The notes beneath the pieces were generated by a model, which ran no database searches, had not been told where the DNA came from, and saw only the letters and a list, made by a program, of their open reading frames with translations. The translations under genes were made by a program, and so were the position numbers. From Laetiporus sulphureus 93-53 (lineage: Eukaryota > Basidiomycota > Agaricomycetes > Polyporales > Laetiporaceae), in contig NW_024468523.1 in the NCBI RefSeq assembly GCF_001632365.1, forward strand, positions 414,988 to 478,987: 64,000 nt of DNA, in the 5' to 3' direction. This document shows, piece by piece, positions 1-10,772 of the stretch. The stretch's first letter is position 1, and each line of letters opens with the position of its first letter.

Positions 1-111
1 TGATTGCAGCTCCGCGTAGTCATCATCATCAATATTTATGTACTCGTCGTCGTCCTTGCCTTTCCTGGATCGCTTGGACGGGTAGTACGAATCTGCAAAA
101 GGCGAGAGCAT
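1..111 (-). CDS. Start of an unknown acidic protein (partial)
   Basis: An open frame runs leftward from an ATG at 111 to the window edge, giving 37 codons without a stop. It opens MLSPFADSYYPSKRSRK and continues into an acidic run with DDDE and IDDDDY. A splice acceptor (TTTTGCAG) ends at position 93, so the true coding part could instead be an internal exon at 1-92. I recognise no family from this short piece. It would be transcribed away from the SF1 gene and share its upstream region. Confidence 0.4.
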   Translation of the reverse strand, partial: MLSPFADSYYPSKRSRKGKDDDEYINIDDDDYAELQS

Positions 112-449
112 TGGACTCTAGTACACTGACTCAGCAGGGCGTGTCCTACCTTCTGCTGAACGCTTCATGGGCATTCTGTGCTGCGCCAGTCGATCCTTGT
201 GTGAGATCTAGAGCACAGAAGATCGTAAACTGCGCTGCTAGGTCCGTGAAGGTTACGGAGCAACAGAGGTTGCCTCTCAAGATGACCAAGATCCTGGTCA
301 AGAGCACCTGCGCGCCACCGCCACAGGATTTCAAACGGAGCTTGAAAATGACTAATTCTTCAGAGCGTTCGCATTCATTGCCTCGACAGATCAGTCATCC
401 ACCACTGCTCTCTTATTGCTCTCTCTTTGTCCTTCTTGTTTTCTCGATA
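112..449. other. Intergenic region between divergent genes
   Basis: This 338 bp lies between the leftward partial gene and the rightward SF1 gene and probably carries both promoters. The last 60 bp before the SF1 ATG are pyrimidine-rich (runs of CTCTC and TTCTTG), common before fungal start codons. I see no TATA box or repeat. Confidence 0.5.
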
Positions 450-2276
450 ATGTGGCGACCCGCGACTCGCGAAGTTACAGGAACGAACGACAGTAAGTAT
501 GCTCCGAATTTTGGTGTCTAATCCGCTGACAATTTGTTGCAGCGCCTCTGGGCAATCGTCGCCGGTTCGGTCCTGCACCCACAGAAGAAACTGCTCCTCC
601 TCAGCTCGCCCAGCCATCTCCTTCTGCTTATCCCCGACCACAGCCTCACAATGACAGGGACAGAGACGGCTATAGGCAAGATCGTGGCTCAACGCCCACT
701 TCTACAAGCAATGGAGGTAAGTCAGGATTGGTTGCGAGCTCACGGATGTTGCAGACTGTATACAATGACATATCTTGCCCATCGCTCTCGCTCCGCGCTC
801 CTTTACTAACGCTGACGGATTACTGACCTGATCATTCTAATTTTTTTTTGACCGCTTAGCTGACCCTAACGCACCCCGCAAGCGCCGCAGTCGCTTCGGT
901 GACTCTAAGAATGAGATCCCCGGACTGCCTACCGCTATCTCCGCCAATGGTGTATCGCAGGCTCACCTAGACAACTATGCCATCCACCTTCGGCTGGAAG
1001 AGATTAACCGGAAGTTGCGGTTGAACGATTTCATCCCTCCTGAGCGTGAACGGTAGGTACATTGTTTGTATGCGGTTGTTCCGAGCTAACTGACTCTCGT
1101 ACAGCTCACCTTCCCCTCCTCCAACTTATGATGCGCACGGTCGTCGCACTAACACTCGAGAAGTTCGTTACCGCAAAAAGCTCGAGGACGAGCGGATCAG
1201 ACTTGTCGACCGGGCGATGAAGAATGACCCCAACTTCCGTCCGCCCGTCGAGTATCACCAACAGAAGCGGTCGCAACGACCTTCTGAGAAGGTGTACATT
1301 CCAGTCAAGGAGTTCCCAGAGATCAACTTCTTTGGTTTGCTCGTCGGTCCTCGTGGTAACAGTCTGAAGAAGATGGAGAGGGACAGTGGAGCTAAGATTA
1401 GCATCAGAGGAAAGGGTAGCGTTAAAGAGGGCAAGGCAAGGCCTGAACAGTATGCTGAAGACGCGGAGGAGGACCTCCACTGTCTTGTGACTGCTGACAC
1501 AGAGGACAAAGTTGTCCTATGTGTCAAGCTCATCAACAAGGTCATAGAAACGGTAAGTTGTGCTATTCATATGTCGAAATGTTCGGCGAGCTGATGTTCT
1601 TGTAATCTAGGCTGCTTCCACGCCGGAGGGTCAAAATGATCACAAACGTAACCAACTCCGCGAACTAGCTGCCCTAAACGGAACGTTGCGCGATGACGAG
1701 AACCAGATCTGCCAGAATTGCGGCGGTGTCGGTCACCGGAAGTACGACTGTCCGGAGCAACGTAACTTCACAGCCAATATCATCTGTCGTGTCTGCGGAA
1801 GTGCTGGTCACATGGCCCGGGATTGCACTGTTAACAGGGATCCTAACGCCATCCTTAGCGCTCCTCCTCCTGTTATGAAGGGCGGGTTCGACTCCGAATA
1901 TGCCAGCTTGATGGCGGAGCTTGGGGAGACTGGTAAAGGTCCAGGTGGGGGTAGTGGAGCGACGCCATGGGCTGGGTCGGCAGGACACGACATTACCGCG
2001 GGTGGTTCGAACATCCCTCCATGGCGCCGTCCGGAAGTCTGGCAGAGCAGCAACGTGGTTCCCCAGCAGAGCAGCGGCGGCTATCGCCCACCTCAAACGC
2101 CATACGGCGGTTATAGTAACGGGTACAGCGGTACTGCGCCTCAGCAATGGAGCGGCCAAGCCGGCTACGGCCAAGGGACCGGATACTACCAGCAGTCGCA
2201 GGACTATGCAGCCAGCTACGCGCAATACTACCAGAACCAGTACACTCAGCAGCAGACCGGTACTCCCGCGCATTAA
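450..2276 (+). CDS. Branchpoint-binding protein SF1/BBP (Msl5)
   Basis: Splicing factor 1 recognises the intron branch-site sequence in the first spliceosomal complex. Five exons join cleanly (450-492, 543-716, 860-1052, 1105-1552, 1611-2276), giving 507 residues. Visible parts: an Arg-rich N-terminus with NRRRFGP; a helix-hairpin segment ([16 protein letters not shown]) typical of SF1; a KH-QUA2 domain containing [17 protein letters not shown]; two CCHC zinc knuckles, [14 protein letters not shown] and [14 protein letters not shown]; and a Gly/Gln/Tyr/Pro-rich tail ([18 protein letters not shown]). The ATG at 450 ([11 protein letters not shown]) was chosen because exon 1 runs in frame through the first intron into the conserved body. 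Order and spacing of domains match fungal BBP. Confidence 0.96.
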
Positions 2277-2644
2277 CCCAGCTCGCCCTTCTAGTGAATC
2301 TCCGGTAATCTCTCCCCGGCTTCTTTCACCTTTCTCACCCTGTCCAGCTGCACTCTTCGAGATGATTCTTATCGACGCTACTCATTCTGACTGGGCCTGG
2401 CAAAATTGACGAACTCACCTTCCCGATCAGATCCTGTCATGGAACGGTTTGTATTCGATAGTAACTGACCATCGACAAGGGGCGTGAGCGTCTGATCACG
2501 TCACCACCCTCTTCTCATTTGTAGCTTCCTTAATACTCTAGCTACTTTAGTTCATTTATGTCCTTTTGAGAGGGTGTGAGCCTATTCGATAGCAATTCAA
2601 TATCCCACAGAACTGCATCAGTAAATGAGGGTGGAAACATCCAG
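2277..2644. other. Intergenic region between convergent genes
   Basis: This 368 bp lies between the SF1 stop and the NSUN5 stop, so it should hold both 3' untranslated regions. I see no further gene or repeat. Confidence 0.5.
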
Positions 2645-4546
2645 TCACCGTCGATCCGGATTCGCTTTCGCTTTCTTCCTCATCTTCCGACGCTTCCTCT
2701 CACCTGCATCCGATGCCTCGACCTCGCTGTCCGCAGCCCCCCTTTTTCGACTCCCGATCTCCGAGAGCTTGTTCTCATCCTCAGGCTCGACCCTGACGAA
2801 CAGACAAACGAAGAACCCATTCGTTGCATCTTCGTCAGGAGAGCATCTCACCAGAGACTGGGCCTCGGCTATATGGGGTAACAACATCAGTCCTATCAGA
2901 GTGCCCGCATTACCAGCAACAAACTGCGTACCGGCGTTCCCCATCTCATCCGCAAGTCCACGTCGTTTCCAGCCAGGTAGCACCATTGCTGGATCCGCAA
3001 GCTGGAAACCTCCCTTTGAGCATTCGTCGGTTGCCAACGCTTTCCGGACCACGTGTTCATTTTCAATGGCGTGAACACTGCAGGTTGAGTACACTATCCT
3101 CTGGATAGAAGGAACTAGAGATGGGCTGCTATCAATGCTTGGGGCGATGTGCTGTAGCGATAGATAGATACATTTCATAGCATGTCTAATCATTAGTAGT
3201 TGAAAAGTGGCGAGTTTATTCAATCGATCTTGCTCCGCGTCGTTCTCATCTTCTGAACAGTTATATCGTCAACGAAAAGCAGTTTATCAACACTAGCTTA
3301 GGACTTGCCTGTCTCAAGGAGATGGTCAAGGCGGTTCACAATGCCCGACCCACTGCAGGACGGATCTAGCAGACTGGACGCGAATAAATATGGGCAATGC
3401 ATTTATCAAGAGGACTGCGGCCGTCGCACTTACATATGCGTTACTTGAGAAAACCTCTCATCGGTCGGAGAGGTCGTCAGGAAATCCACGTTGACGGCTT
3501 CGACATTACGGCAATGAGCTTTGGACAACATAGTTTTGAGTGTAGAGAAGCGCTTTCTGTCGCGTTCAAAAGCAAAAAGCTGGATTGAAGACAGATCAGT
3601 AGTGACCTATAGGTCTCACAGTGCCGGCAGAAGGGAAATCTTAAGCACCCACCTTGCCTTTGTTACCCATGAGAGCGCTGAGGTGAGAAGTCTTGTTTCC
3701 AGGAGCGGCAGTTGCATCGATGACCATGCTCTTGTCGTCAGGCGACAGCACGAACGCAGGAAAGCAAGACGCTTTGTCTTGAAGGATGATCTTGCCCTCC
3801 TTGTACAGCAGGTCATCCACGAACTGCGTCCGTGGATTGAACGCCAACAGGTCGGGTATATGCTCATCTCGCGCGAAGCTGCTTCTATTCATGCCAACGT
3901 GAGTCAAATGTGAGATGGCGCGGTTGACAGGAGTCTCTCAACTCTGATGCGAATGGATCCGCTAGTTCGAATCCACGAGCGACGAATGTTGGGATTGCTT
4001 CTTCAGTTGTCCAACATGATGTGTTGATGCGCACGTAACGAGGGATGCGAGCTAAACAAGCTTAGTTAATGTACTGTGGCAGAGCGAGCCGCGATCAACA
4101 CACCTGCTCGGGCATCGTCTCCCAGCGCAAGCTCGCTATTCGACTTCACCCCGCGTTTGATCTTGATTCGCGTGAACTCGCTGTGGAGTCTCGTCTTGTG
4201 TCTCAGGATAGCTTGCTTGATGGGTCCATCACCGGCTTGTATGCCGCTCGCTAGCAGGAGGTCGTGTGTGAGCACCAATGCAAGGCTCCTTGAAGTGATT
4301 TTCCGCTCTTCCTTGAGCAGCTTCGTAGCATCGAGTATTTCGTTCAATATTGGCTTGTCTGAGTGGTCCTTCAGTCGCAGCACACTCACATCACCCAGAA
4401 CTATCCTCACACTTCAGCGTCTCGATAACAAGCGCGGCGGTCCTCTTCCTGTCCTTCTCATTCACGGTCGCGATGATGCTCTTGATAGACCCTTGCTTCG
4501 CATCTAGTTTGTCAAGCACTTTAGCTGCTTGGAAGTAAAAATTCAT
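2645..4546 (-). CDS. NSUN5-type 25S/28S rRNA (cytosine-C5) methyltransferase
   Basis: The protein resembles NSUN5 (yeast Rcm1), which methylates a cytosine in large-subunit rRNA in the nucleolus. From the ATG at 4546 it begins MNFYFQAAKVLDKLDAKQGS, as NSUN5 proteins do. The SAM-binding motif DATAAPGNKTSH is at about 3700; the two cysteine motifs DPSCSGSG (about 3350) and YSTCSVH (about 3080) follow in the right order. Further NSUN5 markers are RYVRIN and DEHIPDLLAFNP. The C-terminus is basic (KRRKMRKKAKANPDRR), fitting nucleolar location. At least seven introns interrupt it. One (3250-3308) has a GC donor, GCAAGT, instead of GT. An in-frame segment near 2880-2945 is best read as another intron. 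Confidence 0.93.
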
Positions 4547-4638
4547 TTGGTACTGCTATATACACCAGCGAGAAGGTCATCAGCCTGTCGGAGGACTGCG
4601 GTGACAACCGATATATTACGTGAGACCAATTGCGAAAC

Positions 4639-4974
4639 TCAACCTCCAGGAAGTTTCCTATGCTCAACGTCAACCGCAAAGACTCGAGATAGACCAGCCT
4701 GAAATGAAGGGGCATCAGTGCATGAAATTGTAAAAAGCGTACATCAGAAGAAGTTCAGACGAGATTTTGTCGTCAAACATGAGTAATTTCATGTCGGACA
4801 ATGTAGATAAGTATTGAATAGAGCATCATAAAGCAATGCAACAGTCATAGCGGGGACACGTACCGGATGTCGAAGGATGTTGGCAATCGGTCGGTGCAGA
4901 GAACGAGCAGCGCGCAAGAAGCGCGCGTTCGAGTTTGTCGATCTGGTCGACACGTGCACTACTGATGGTGAACA
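4639..4974 (-). CDS. Possible small spliced gene upstream of NSUN5
   Basis: A leftward open frame from about 4974 to 4864 reads as FLRAARSLHRPIANILRHP at its end. It meets a good donor (GTACGTG) and joins in phase 0 to 4698-4639, whose acceptor is TTTCATTTCAG. That second exon encodes AGLSRVFAVDVEHRKLPGG and a TGA. The join gives a coherent basic peptide, but I could not place a start codon; an upstream exon would be needed. It may be a real short gene or chance coding in the NSUN5 leader. I recognise no family. Confidence 0.25.
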
Positions 4975-5142
4975 TCATTTTCCGTCGAGGATGGCCACCG
5001 TGAGGTTAAGGACAAATCGTATGCATCCATGACTACGTGGTATAGATAAACATTAGCCAGGTGGCTGTATAGCTACAAGTGCTACATATGAAGTCCGGAG
5101 TTGCGTGATGGAAAAGGAGAAAAATGATCAATCCGCTCACAC

Positions 5143-8100
5143 TCACAGCTCCCTCAGCCTCAGCGCGATATTCGTCGCTAGCGCTCCCAGCAAGAAGAGC
5201 GACAGCACCGTCGGTCCGTACTTGTCATAATACATACCCTCCGCGCGGTGCTTCCGCAGCCTCAGAGACCGATAGACAAAAATGATTGCCGAATATGCGA
5301 TCGCGACTAGTGCAGCAAGCGTAAAAAGCCCCGCGCTGATGAGACCCGTAGTGTCTCCAGGAGGCACGAAGTTGAGCAACGTGGTGGCGATCATGCCAAT
5401 GACAATCGCGAAGTGGAGCCATTTCTATAAGAGCAGCGATGGTCAACATTCAGTCCCGACACGCGCTATCTTGATTTTGACACCTACCAGGAACGTACGC
5501 TCCGCAGCGAAATACACCTTCGGTTCGATGCGCACGGGAACCGCTATGCGCTTTCCGGGAGGTGCAACCCAGCGCCGCTCCAGCACACGTTCGTCTTCTT
5601 GCCTTGACGATCTCCGAGCCGATCTTGAAGTGCCTTCCATTCTACCACCCTCTTCCTCTTCCTCGACTGAAGCTTCCTCGGCCTGCTTCTGGCGTTCGGC
5701 ATCTTTCCTCAGACGATCGCGCAACGTCTCGTCGAAAACAGATGACGTCGCAAGTGGATCAATGGAGAGTGTACGCGTCTGCGAGCGTTCGATAGCCGTC
5801 GTCGGCTTATTTGACGTCGTACGACCGCGCAGGAATGGTGTGCGTTCGTCAACTTCCCCTTCCTCTTCGTCGGTCTCAGCTCCCGCGCCGCCATTGTGAT
5901 GGGCAGCCATATCGTGCGCCTGGACCGCCGGCTGCCTTGGACTCTGAGCCCCGCGGCGCTCTGCCTCGTCTTGTTGCTTGATAGATTTCTCTCGGTACGC
6001 GATGGCAGCTGCCACTTCCTCGCTGTTTAGACCAGTGCGCTTAACCTCGTCCTTGGCTGTGGGAACGTTAAATCTTGCTGTATCCACGTGTTTTGCCAAG
6101 GTACGTACCAGGAGCCATCTCCTCATCTTCCTCTCCTTCCGATACAGGCTCAGCATACACCGTGCGCGCTTCTTCCGGCGTAGTCGTTCCGGCTGAGCGC
6201 TCAGACGTTCCCTTCGGAGAAATATGTGGAGGGCGTTCAATCATGAGAGCACCGGTGTCTGGCTTCAAGATGTCGGTATCCACTGAGAGCAGTCATCATT
6301 GAGTACAAGTAGATGATAAGGACAATCACACTCACTCTGCGGTAGCCAGAAGGGGACTAGATCAACTCGGTTCGGCAGCAGGGTCGCGCATCCATGGATG
6401 AATTTGCTGCAGTCAGCATTAGAAACTACTTTCAGTCGTCCAAACGCTCAAACACACCTAAACTATGACCACAAGAAAGGACGACATGAGCAAGGTCGCT
6501 AAAGAAGGAGTATAATCCCTAACCTTAGGCACAGCTTCCACAAGATGTGACGATACAAGATCAGTAACCCATTGTGGGGGCTCTTGTCCATACTGTGTCT
6601 GTAATTTGACTTCGAGCACGCCATACCTAGTCAACATTCACGGTCAATGTCACCTGAAATCGACAAGGCCACGGTGACAAGAGCAAATGATCACCAACTT
6701 GAACAGCTCCTTGTCCTCTGGAGGGACCTGTGGGAACGGATGGTCGAGTCCAATGTCCGTTCTCCGCCAGTTGTCGCCAGACCGGATGCGGCCATCCCAA
6801 TTATCCTCCCGGATCATAGTAAGTTCCGTGTCGAGAGATATCCGCACGCGTGCATCGCCAGGTAGCTGAAACGCCGTCCGATTGTAGAACGTACGCATCA
6901 CTACCAGAGGCGCATATCGAAGTTAATTCCGTCCATCCGTCACACACGCGATCATCGGTGACGCACCTGGGACGAGCTTCTTGGTCAAAATCGCATACTG
7001 CACCTCGTTCGCAAGTTGTGTCATCGCATCTACCTCCTGCTGGCTCTTCTTGCCTTTCTTGACAAGTTCCTGGAACTCCTCGTCCATCGTGTACTCGCCG
7101 CGCAGGAACGCGTTCACGAGGTGCTCCTTGATCGGAAAACGAGCCTTGACGGATTTCTCTCCTGTCCAATCCTCACGATGTGTTTTCCGCTCTACGAATA
7201 TCTAGACCAAGGAAGGCGTTGAGTGCTGACGTTTCAGGTTCTGCACTAGTTTCACCTACTGTCTTGGTACCGATATCTCCGTACCAGCGGAGGCGGATAG
7301 CCTCAGCGCCTTCTGTCTTCTCAAGGCGGCCAAGATAAAGTTCGAGGTCTTCATTATCAAAGTAGATGGACGTGATAGCTACCAATTGGCACATTCAGCA
7401 CGCTTAACCGGGCGCATACACTCCATGTCGGACACGTACCGGCATCTTTGGGCTCAAACTCCTTGTTAGAATTGAAGACTAGCGAGAGCAGCACTTCAGC
7501 ATGAAACATATTTTTATTGAGAACAGCACATACCAAGTACGGGCAGATGCCGCAATATAGCCAACTTCAAATGCACCAAGTTATCGGGGTGCACCTACGC
7601 AACACGCGAGACAGTCCACATTGCGCGCATACGAGGATCGGACCGCACACTCACCCAATACTTGGTCGTCTGCCGCACGAATGCGCTCTGACTACCGCCA
7701 GCACTAGCATCACCTTGCACAGGGTGCCCGCGAGTACGCACTAAGTCATACAGTTTCGATAGCTTCACAATGAGGCCATCCCAGTTGTATTTGTAGAACG
7801 GCCTCTTCTCGAGATATTCTTGGATGAATGTGGGCTTTAGAGGGCAGCCGGTTTGTTTCTGCATATCAATGTCAACATAGAGTGCACCAAACATAGTGCA
7901 GCTTGCTTCTTACGTCATGTTTCTGTGTGATAACGTCAATTAATCGCTACTCGAGCCTTCAACAGGGTAGCATACCTTGAGAATCTTCATGAATCCTGTA
8001 ATGTTGAGTTTGGTATACAATGCAAGGTCGTGAACGTCTGCCACGAGTGTAGCAACTTCCTCTTCCAAGGCCAGGAATTGATCCTCCAGCGCGTCCACGG

Positions 8101-8668
8101 ACATTGCTTCGCTACCCTCATCGGTGTCGTCTTCGTCGTCGTCGTCGTCTGAGCCTGCGTCCTGCACCACGGTGGGCTGTCTCTGCCTCCCCTCAAGATC
8201 CGATGTGGACGTGCTGGCATCTGCATGGTGCCCGTTCATATGATCCGATGTGACTAGCCGTTTGACGGCCTTCTCTGCATTCTTAATTCGTGTTGAAAGT
8301 TCGGAAGTCTGTAGGGCAGGAAGGGGGGCTGAGCGGTGTGCAAGGACTCGGGAGGCCAACTGCATGTGCGCACCTTTGACTTCTGGAAGGTATGTATTTT
8401 GTCCAGTTCTTTTTCCAGCATTTGAGTGAACTCATGTTCATCGTCATCCGTCCAATTACGTGATGTTGTCCGCGTCTTGTCGCCGGCGTCAGGACAAACT
8501 AAGCAAAGGCAGAACGAGTTAGACTCACCTTAAGCTCTCGCTTCAGCAGATTGTAGTTGATATAGAAAGGCCGCCATTCATTATAGAGGTCGTTCTGCAC
8601 AAATATAAGCATGACCTCCTGCTAGCCACCGAGCGGGTACGGACCGTGATCTTGCGACCAAACTTCAT
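5143..8668 (-). CDS. VTC4-type polyphosphate polymerase, catalytic subunit of the vacuolar transporter chaperone
   Basis: VTC4 makes polyphosphate from ATP on the cytosolic face of the vacuole and moves it into the lumen. Three parts are visible in family order. An N-terminal SPX domain starts [15 protein letters not shown], continues [13 protein letters not shown], and contains [15 protein letters not shown] senses inositol pyrophosphates. The central VTC tunnel domain carries [36 protein letters not shown] and [20 protein letters not shown]. After an acidic, disordered linker (about 5550-6250, with [12 protein letters not shown]) comes [20 protein letters not shown] and the three-helix DUF202 membrane domain ending IALRLREL. 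The start at 8668 is fixed by the SPX motif; an intron follows the eighth codon. The SPX loop holds a poly-Asp run at 8125-8150. It is divergent from GTR2. Confidence 0.96.
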
Positions 8669-8916
8669 TGCAAGGATGCTGGTATGGAATCAGGAGCAGC
8701 GAGAAATCGTGCAAGCTCGCCTGCAACATGTTTATCACTTCACGAACTGAGGGACGAATGAGGAGAAGGACTCACGAACGTGCGTGCACTTCTCTACCGC
8801 CGGCCCGTGAGAATGCAGATACGTCAACTTGAATTGCGGTCAACTCCGCGAACATGCCGATCGGCATCCCCCACCGCGGACATCGAGCTACGACGGCCAC
8901 ACAGTCTCCTTCAGCA

Positions 8917-10537
8917 ATGCAGGCTCACTCTCACTACGGTTCTACTGCCACCGCCGCAGCACCACACCCAGCCAACGGCCAGAACCACAGTGACGACGTG
9001 AGGCGGACAAAGATCCTCCTGCTGGGCATGCGGAGGTGCGATATAACACCCATGTAAAGTCGCGAACGTCTTGGATGAACTGCATCCCTGTAGGAGCGGA
9101 AAGACATGTATCCAGCAGGTCCTATTCAACGGCCTGGATCCGAAACAGTCGATGTATGTCGAGAGGACAATGCGCGTAACTAAGCATATCTATGAGTGCG
9201 TCCGCTCTCCCGCACACCACCATGCTCTGACGAGTGGCGGTCAATCACCTCAGCACAGTTATACCGCTTGAAATATGGGACTGCCCGGGAGACATGCCAC
9301 TGGACGCTCTGGAGGGGGTCGATTTGAAGGACATCGACACTGTAATATTCGTCATCGATATACAGGTACGCTGGGTTCTTGTCCGTCAAATTATGAGCTT
9401 ACAAGGTCTTCGCCCGCGAGATGCAGGACATGTACCAAGCTCCCATTAGCAAGCTTGTGTACTCCTTTATCGACGCTTATCGGAAGAATCCACAGATCAA
9501 CTTGGAAGTCTTCGTGCATAAGGCTGAGGCAATGTCTGACGACTATAAGATTGGTACGTGGTAGCGGCATTGCAGCGTTGTTGCCTATGAACATCCCAAG
9601 CAGATAATTTCCGATACATACAAGGGCGCATACTCGAGGAGCTCGTAGACGAGGATCCCGAGTTTGAGCAAATGCCCATCAATTTCCAGCTCACGTCTAT
9701 CCATGACCACTCCCTGCACGATGCGTTCTCCCGAGTAATACAACGATCCATCGAGCCCCTTCCATATTTTGAGGACCTTTTGAACGTCTTCTGTGCTGTC
9801 AGTGATTTTATCATACGCAGTGAGCAGACATTAACCCCTTCGCAGAACTCGCAAGCATCAAAAGCATTCCTATTCGACATCAAATCGAGGCTGTATGTTG
9901 CTACAGATGCGTCACCGGTGGACGCGCCAACGCATAACATCTGCAACGACTATCTCAAAATGCTGAATTCATTTGGGCCATTATACAAGTGATCGCCGCG
10001 TCTTCTCCTGCGCGTTCAATGTTGCTCATTGAGGAATGCCCGTCTAGGTCCGCAATCGCCAGTCCATTGCACCATCACACTTCTCCATCCCCGCGCGCAT
10101 TAACATCGCAATCACCTGCAACGCTGACGCCAAAATCCACTCTCCAGATCCTTCCAAGTCATTCCGCAAGTCCCCGGTTATCCCCTCTTCCGAGGTCACT
10201 AGTACCAAATTCGCCTCGTGTACCTGGCTCGCAGCCCGCTATGTCCCCCGCCGACCCCGGCTCTGCGAGTGCATCGCATCAGGCTAGCCCCAGTGCGAAG
10301 GAGCTTTTCTACCCGAGCGCAGCGACCGCGCTCTCGCCTTCGACCGGGGCAGGAACAGGCACAATCATTACATATCACGTCATTACACCACAAGTTGCCC
10401 TATTAGCGATTCTTCCGACAGCGACCTTCGAAGCACACCGCGGCCTGGTGGAGTATAATGTGGTCTTCTTCAGGGAAGGTGTACAGGAAATTTGCGAGGT
10501 GGAGAAGGAGGTGCGGAGGCGGAGCTCGCAAGGCTGA
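8917..10537 (+). CDS. Rag-family GTPase GTR2 (RagC/D type)
   Basis: Gtr2 pairs with Gtr1 on the vacuole and passes amino-acid signals to TORC1. Seven exons (8917-9035, 9094-9195, 9254-9365, 9406-9553, 9604-9797, 9846-9988, 10048-10537) give 435 residues. The P-loop LLLGMRRSGKTCIQQ is split by intron 1. LEIWDCPGDMPLDALEG is the switch II region, and VFVHKAEAMSDD holds the NKxD-equivalent HKAE, as in RagC. The roadblock-type C-terminal part includes FYLTS-like FQLTSIHDHSLHDAFSRV, KAFLFDIKSRLYVATD and DYLKMLNSFGPLYK. A Pro/Ser-rich insert of about 100 residues and a tail with basic residues follow. An in-frame ATG at 8854 would add 21 residues. VTC4 starts 248 bp away on the other strand. Confidence 0.95.
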
Positions 10538-10772
10538 TTTAGCACACGAGTCCTTGATGAGAGTCTGATGCGCTTTGCATTGATGACGGGATGGCAATAC
10601 ATTGGGCTCCTTTCCCCAGATACTAGTGCTGCACTCGTACATACACACTTGCATACGCATACGTTTTACATTCGAAACATTTTTTGCCAATTGCTCATAG
10701 GTTATTGCTACTTGGGGCTTCCGGAGTCCCGTCGAGCGTTAAATGAATGTATCGCTGCATGTAAACTTACGC

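Noticed and set aside
1674..2273. 199-codon leftward frame over the SF1 gene
   Set aside because: It is antisense to the zinc-knuckle and Gly/Gln-rich exon of SF1, which has clear family motifs.
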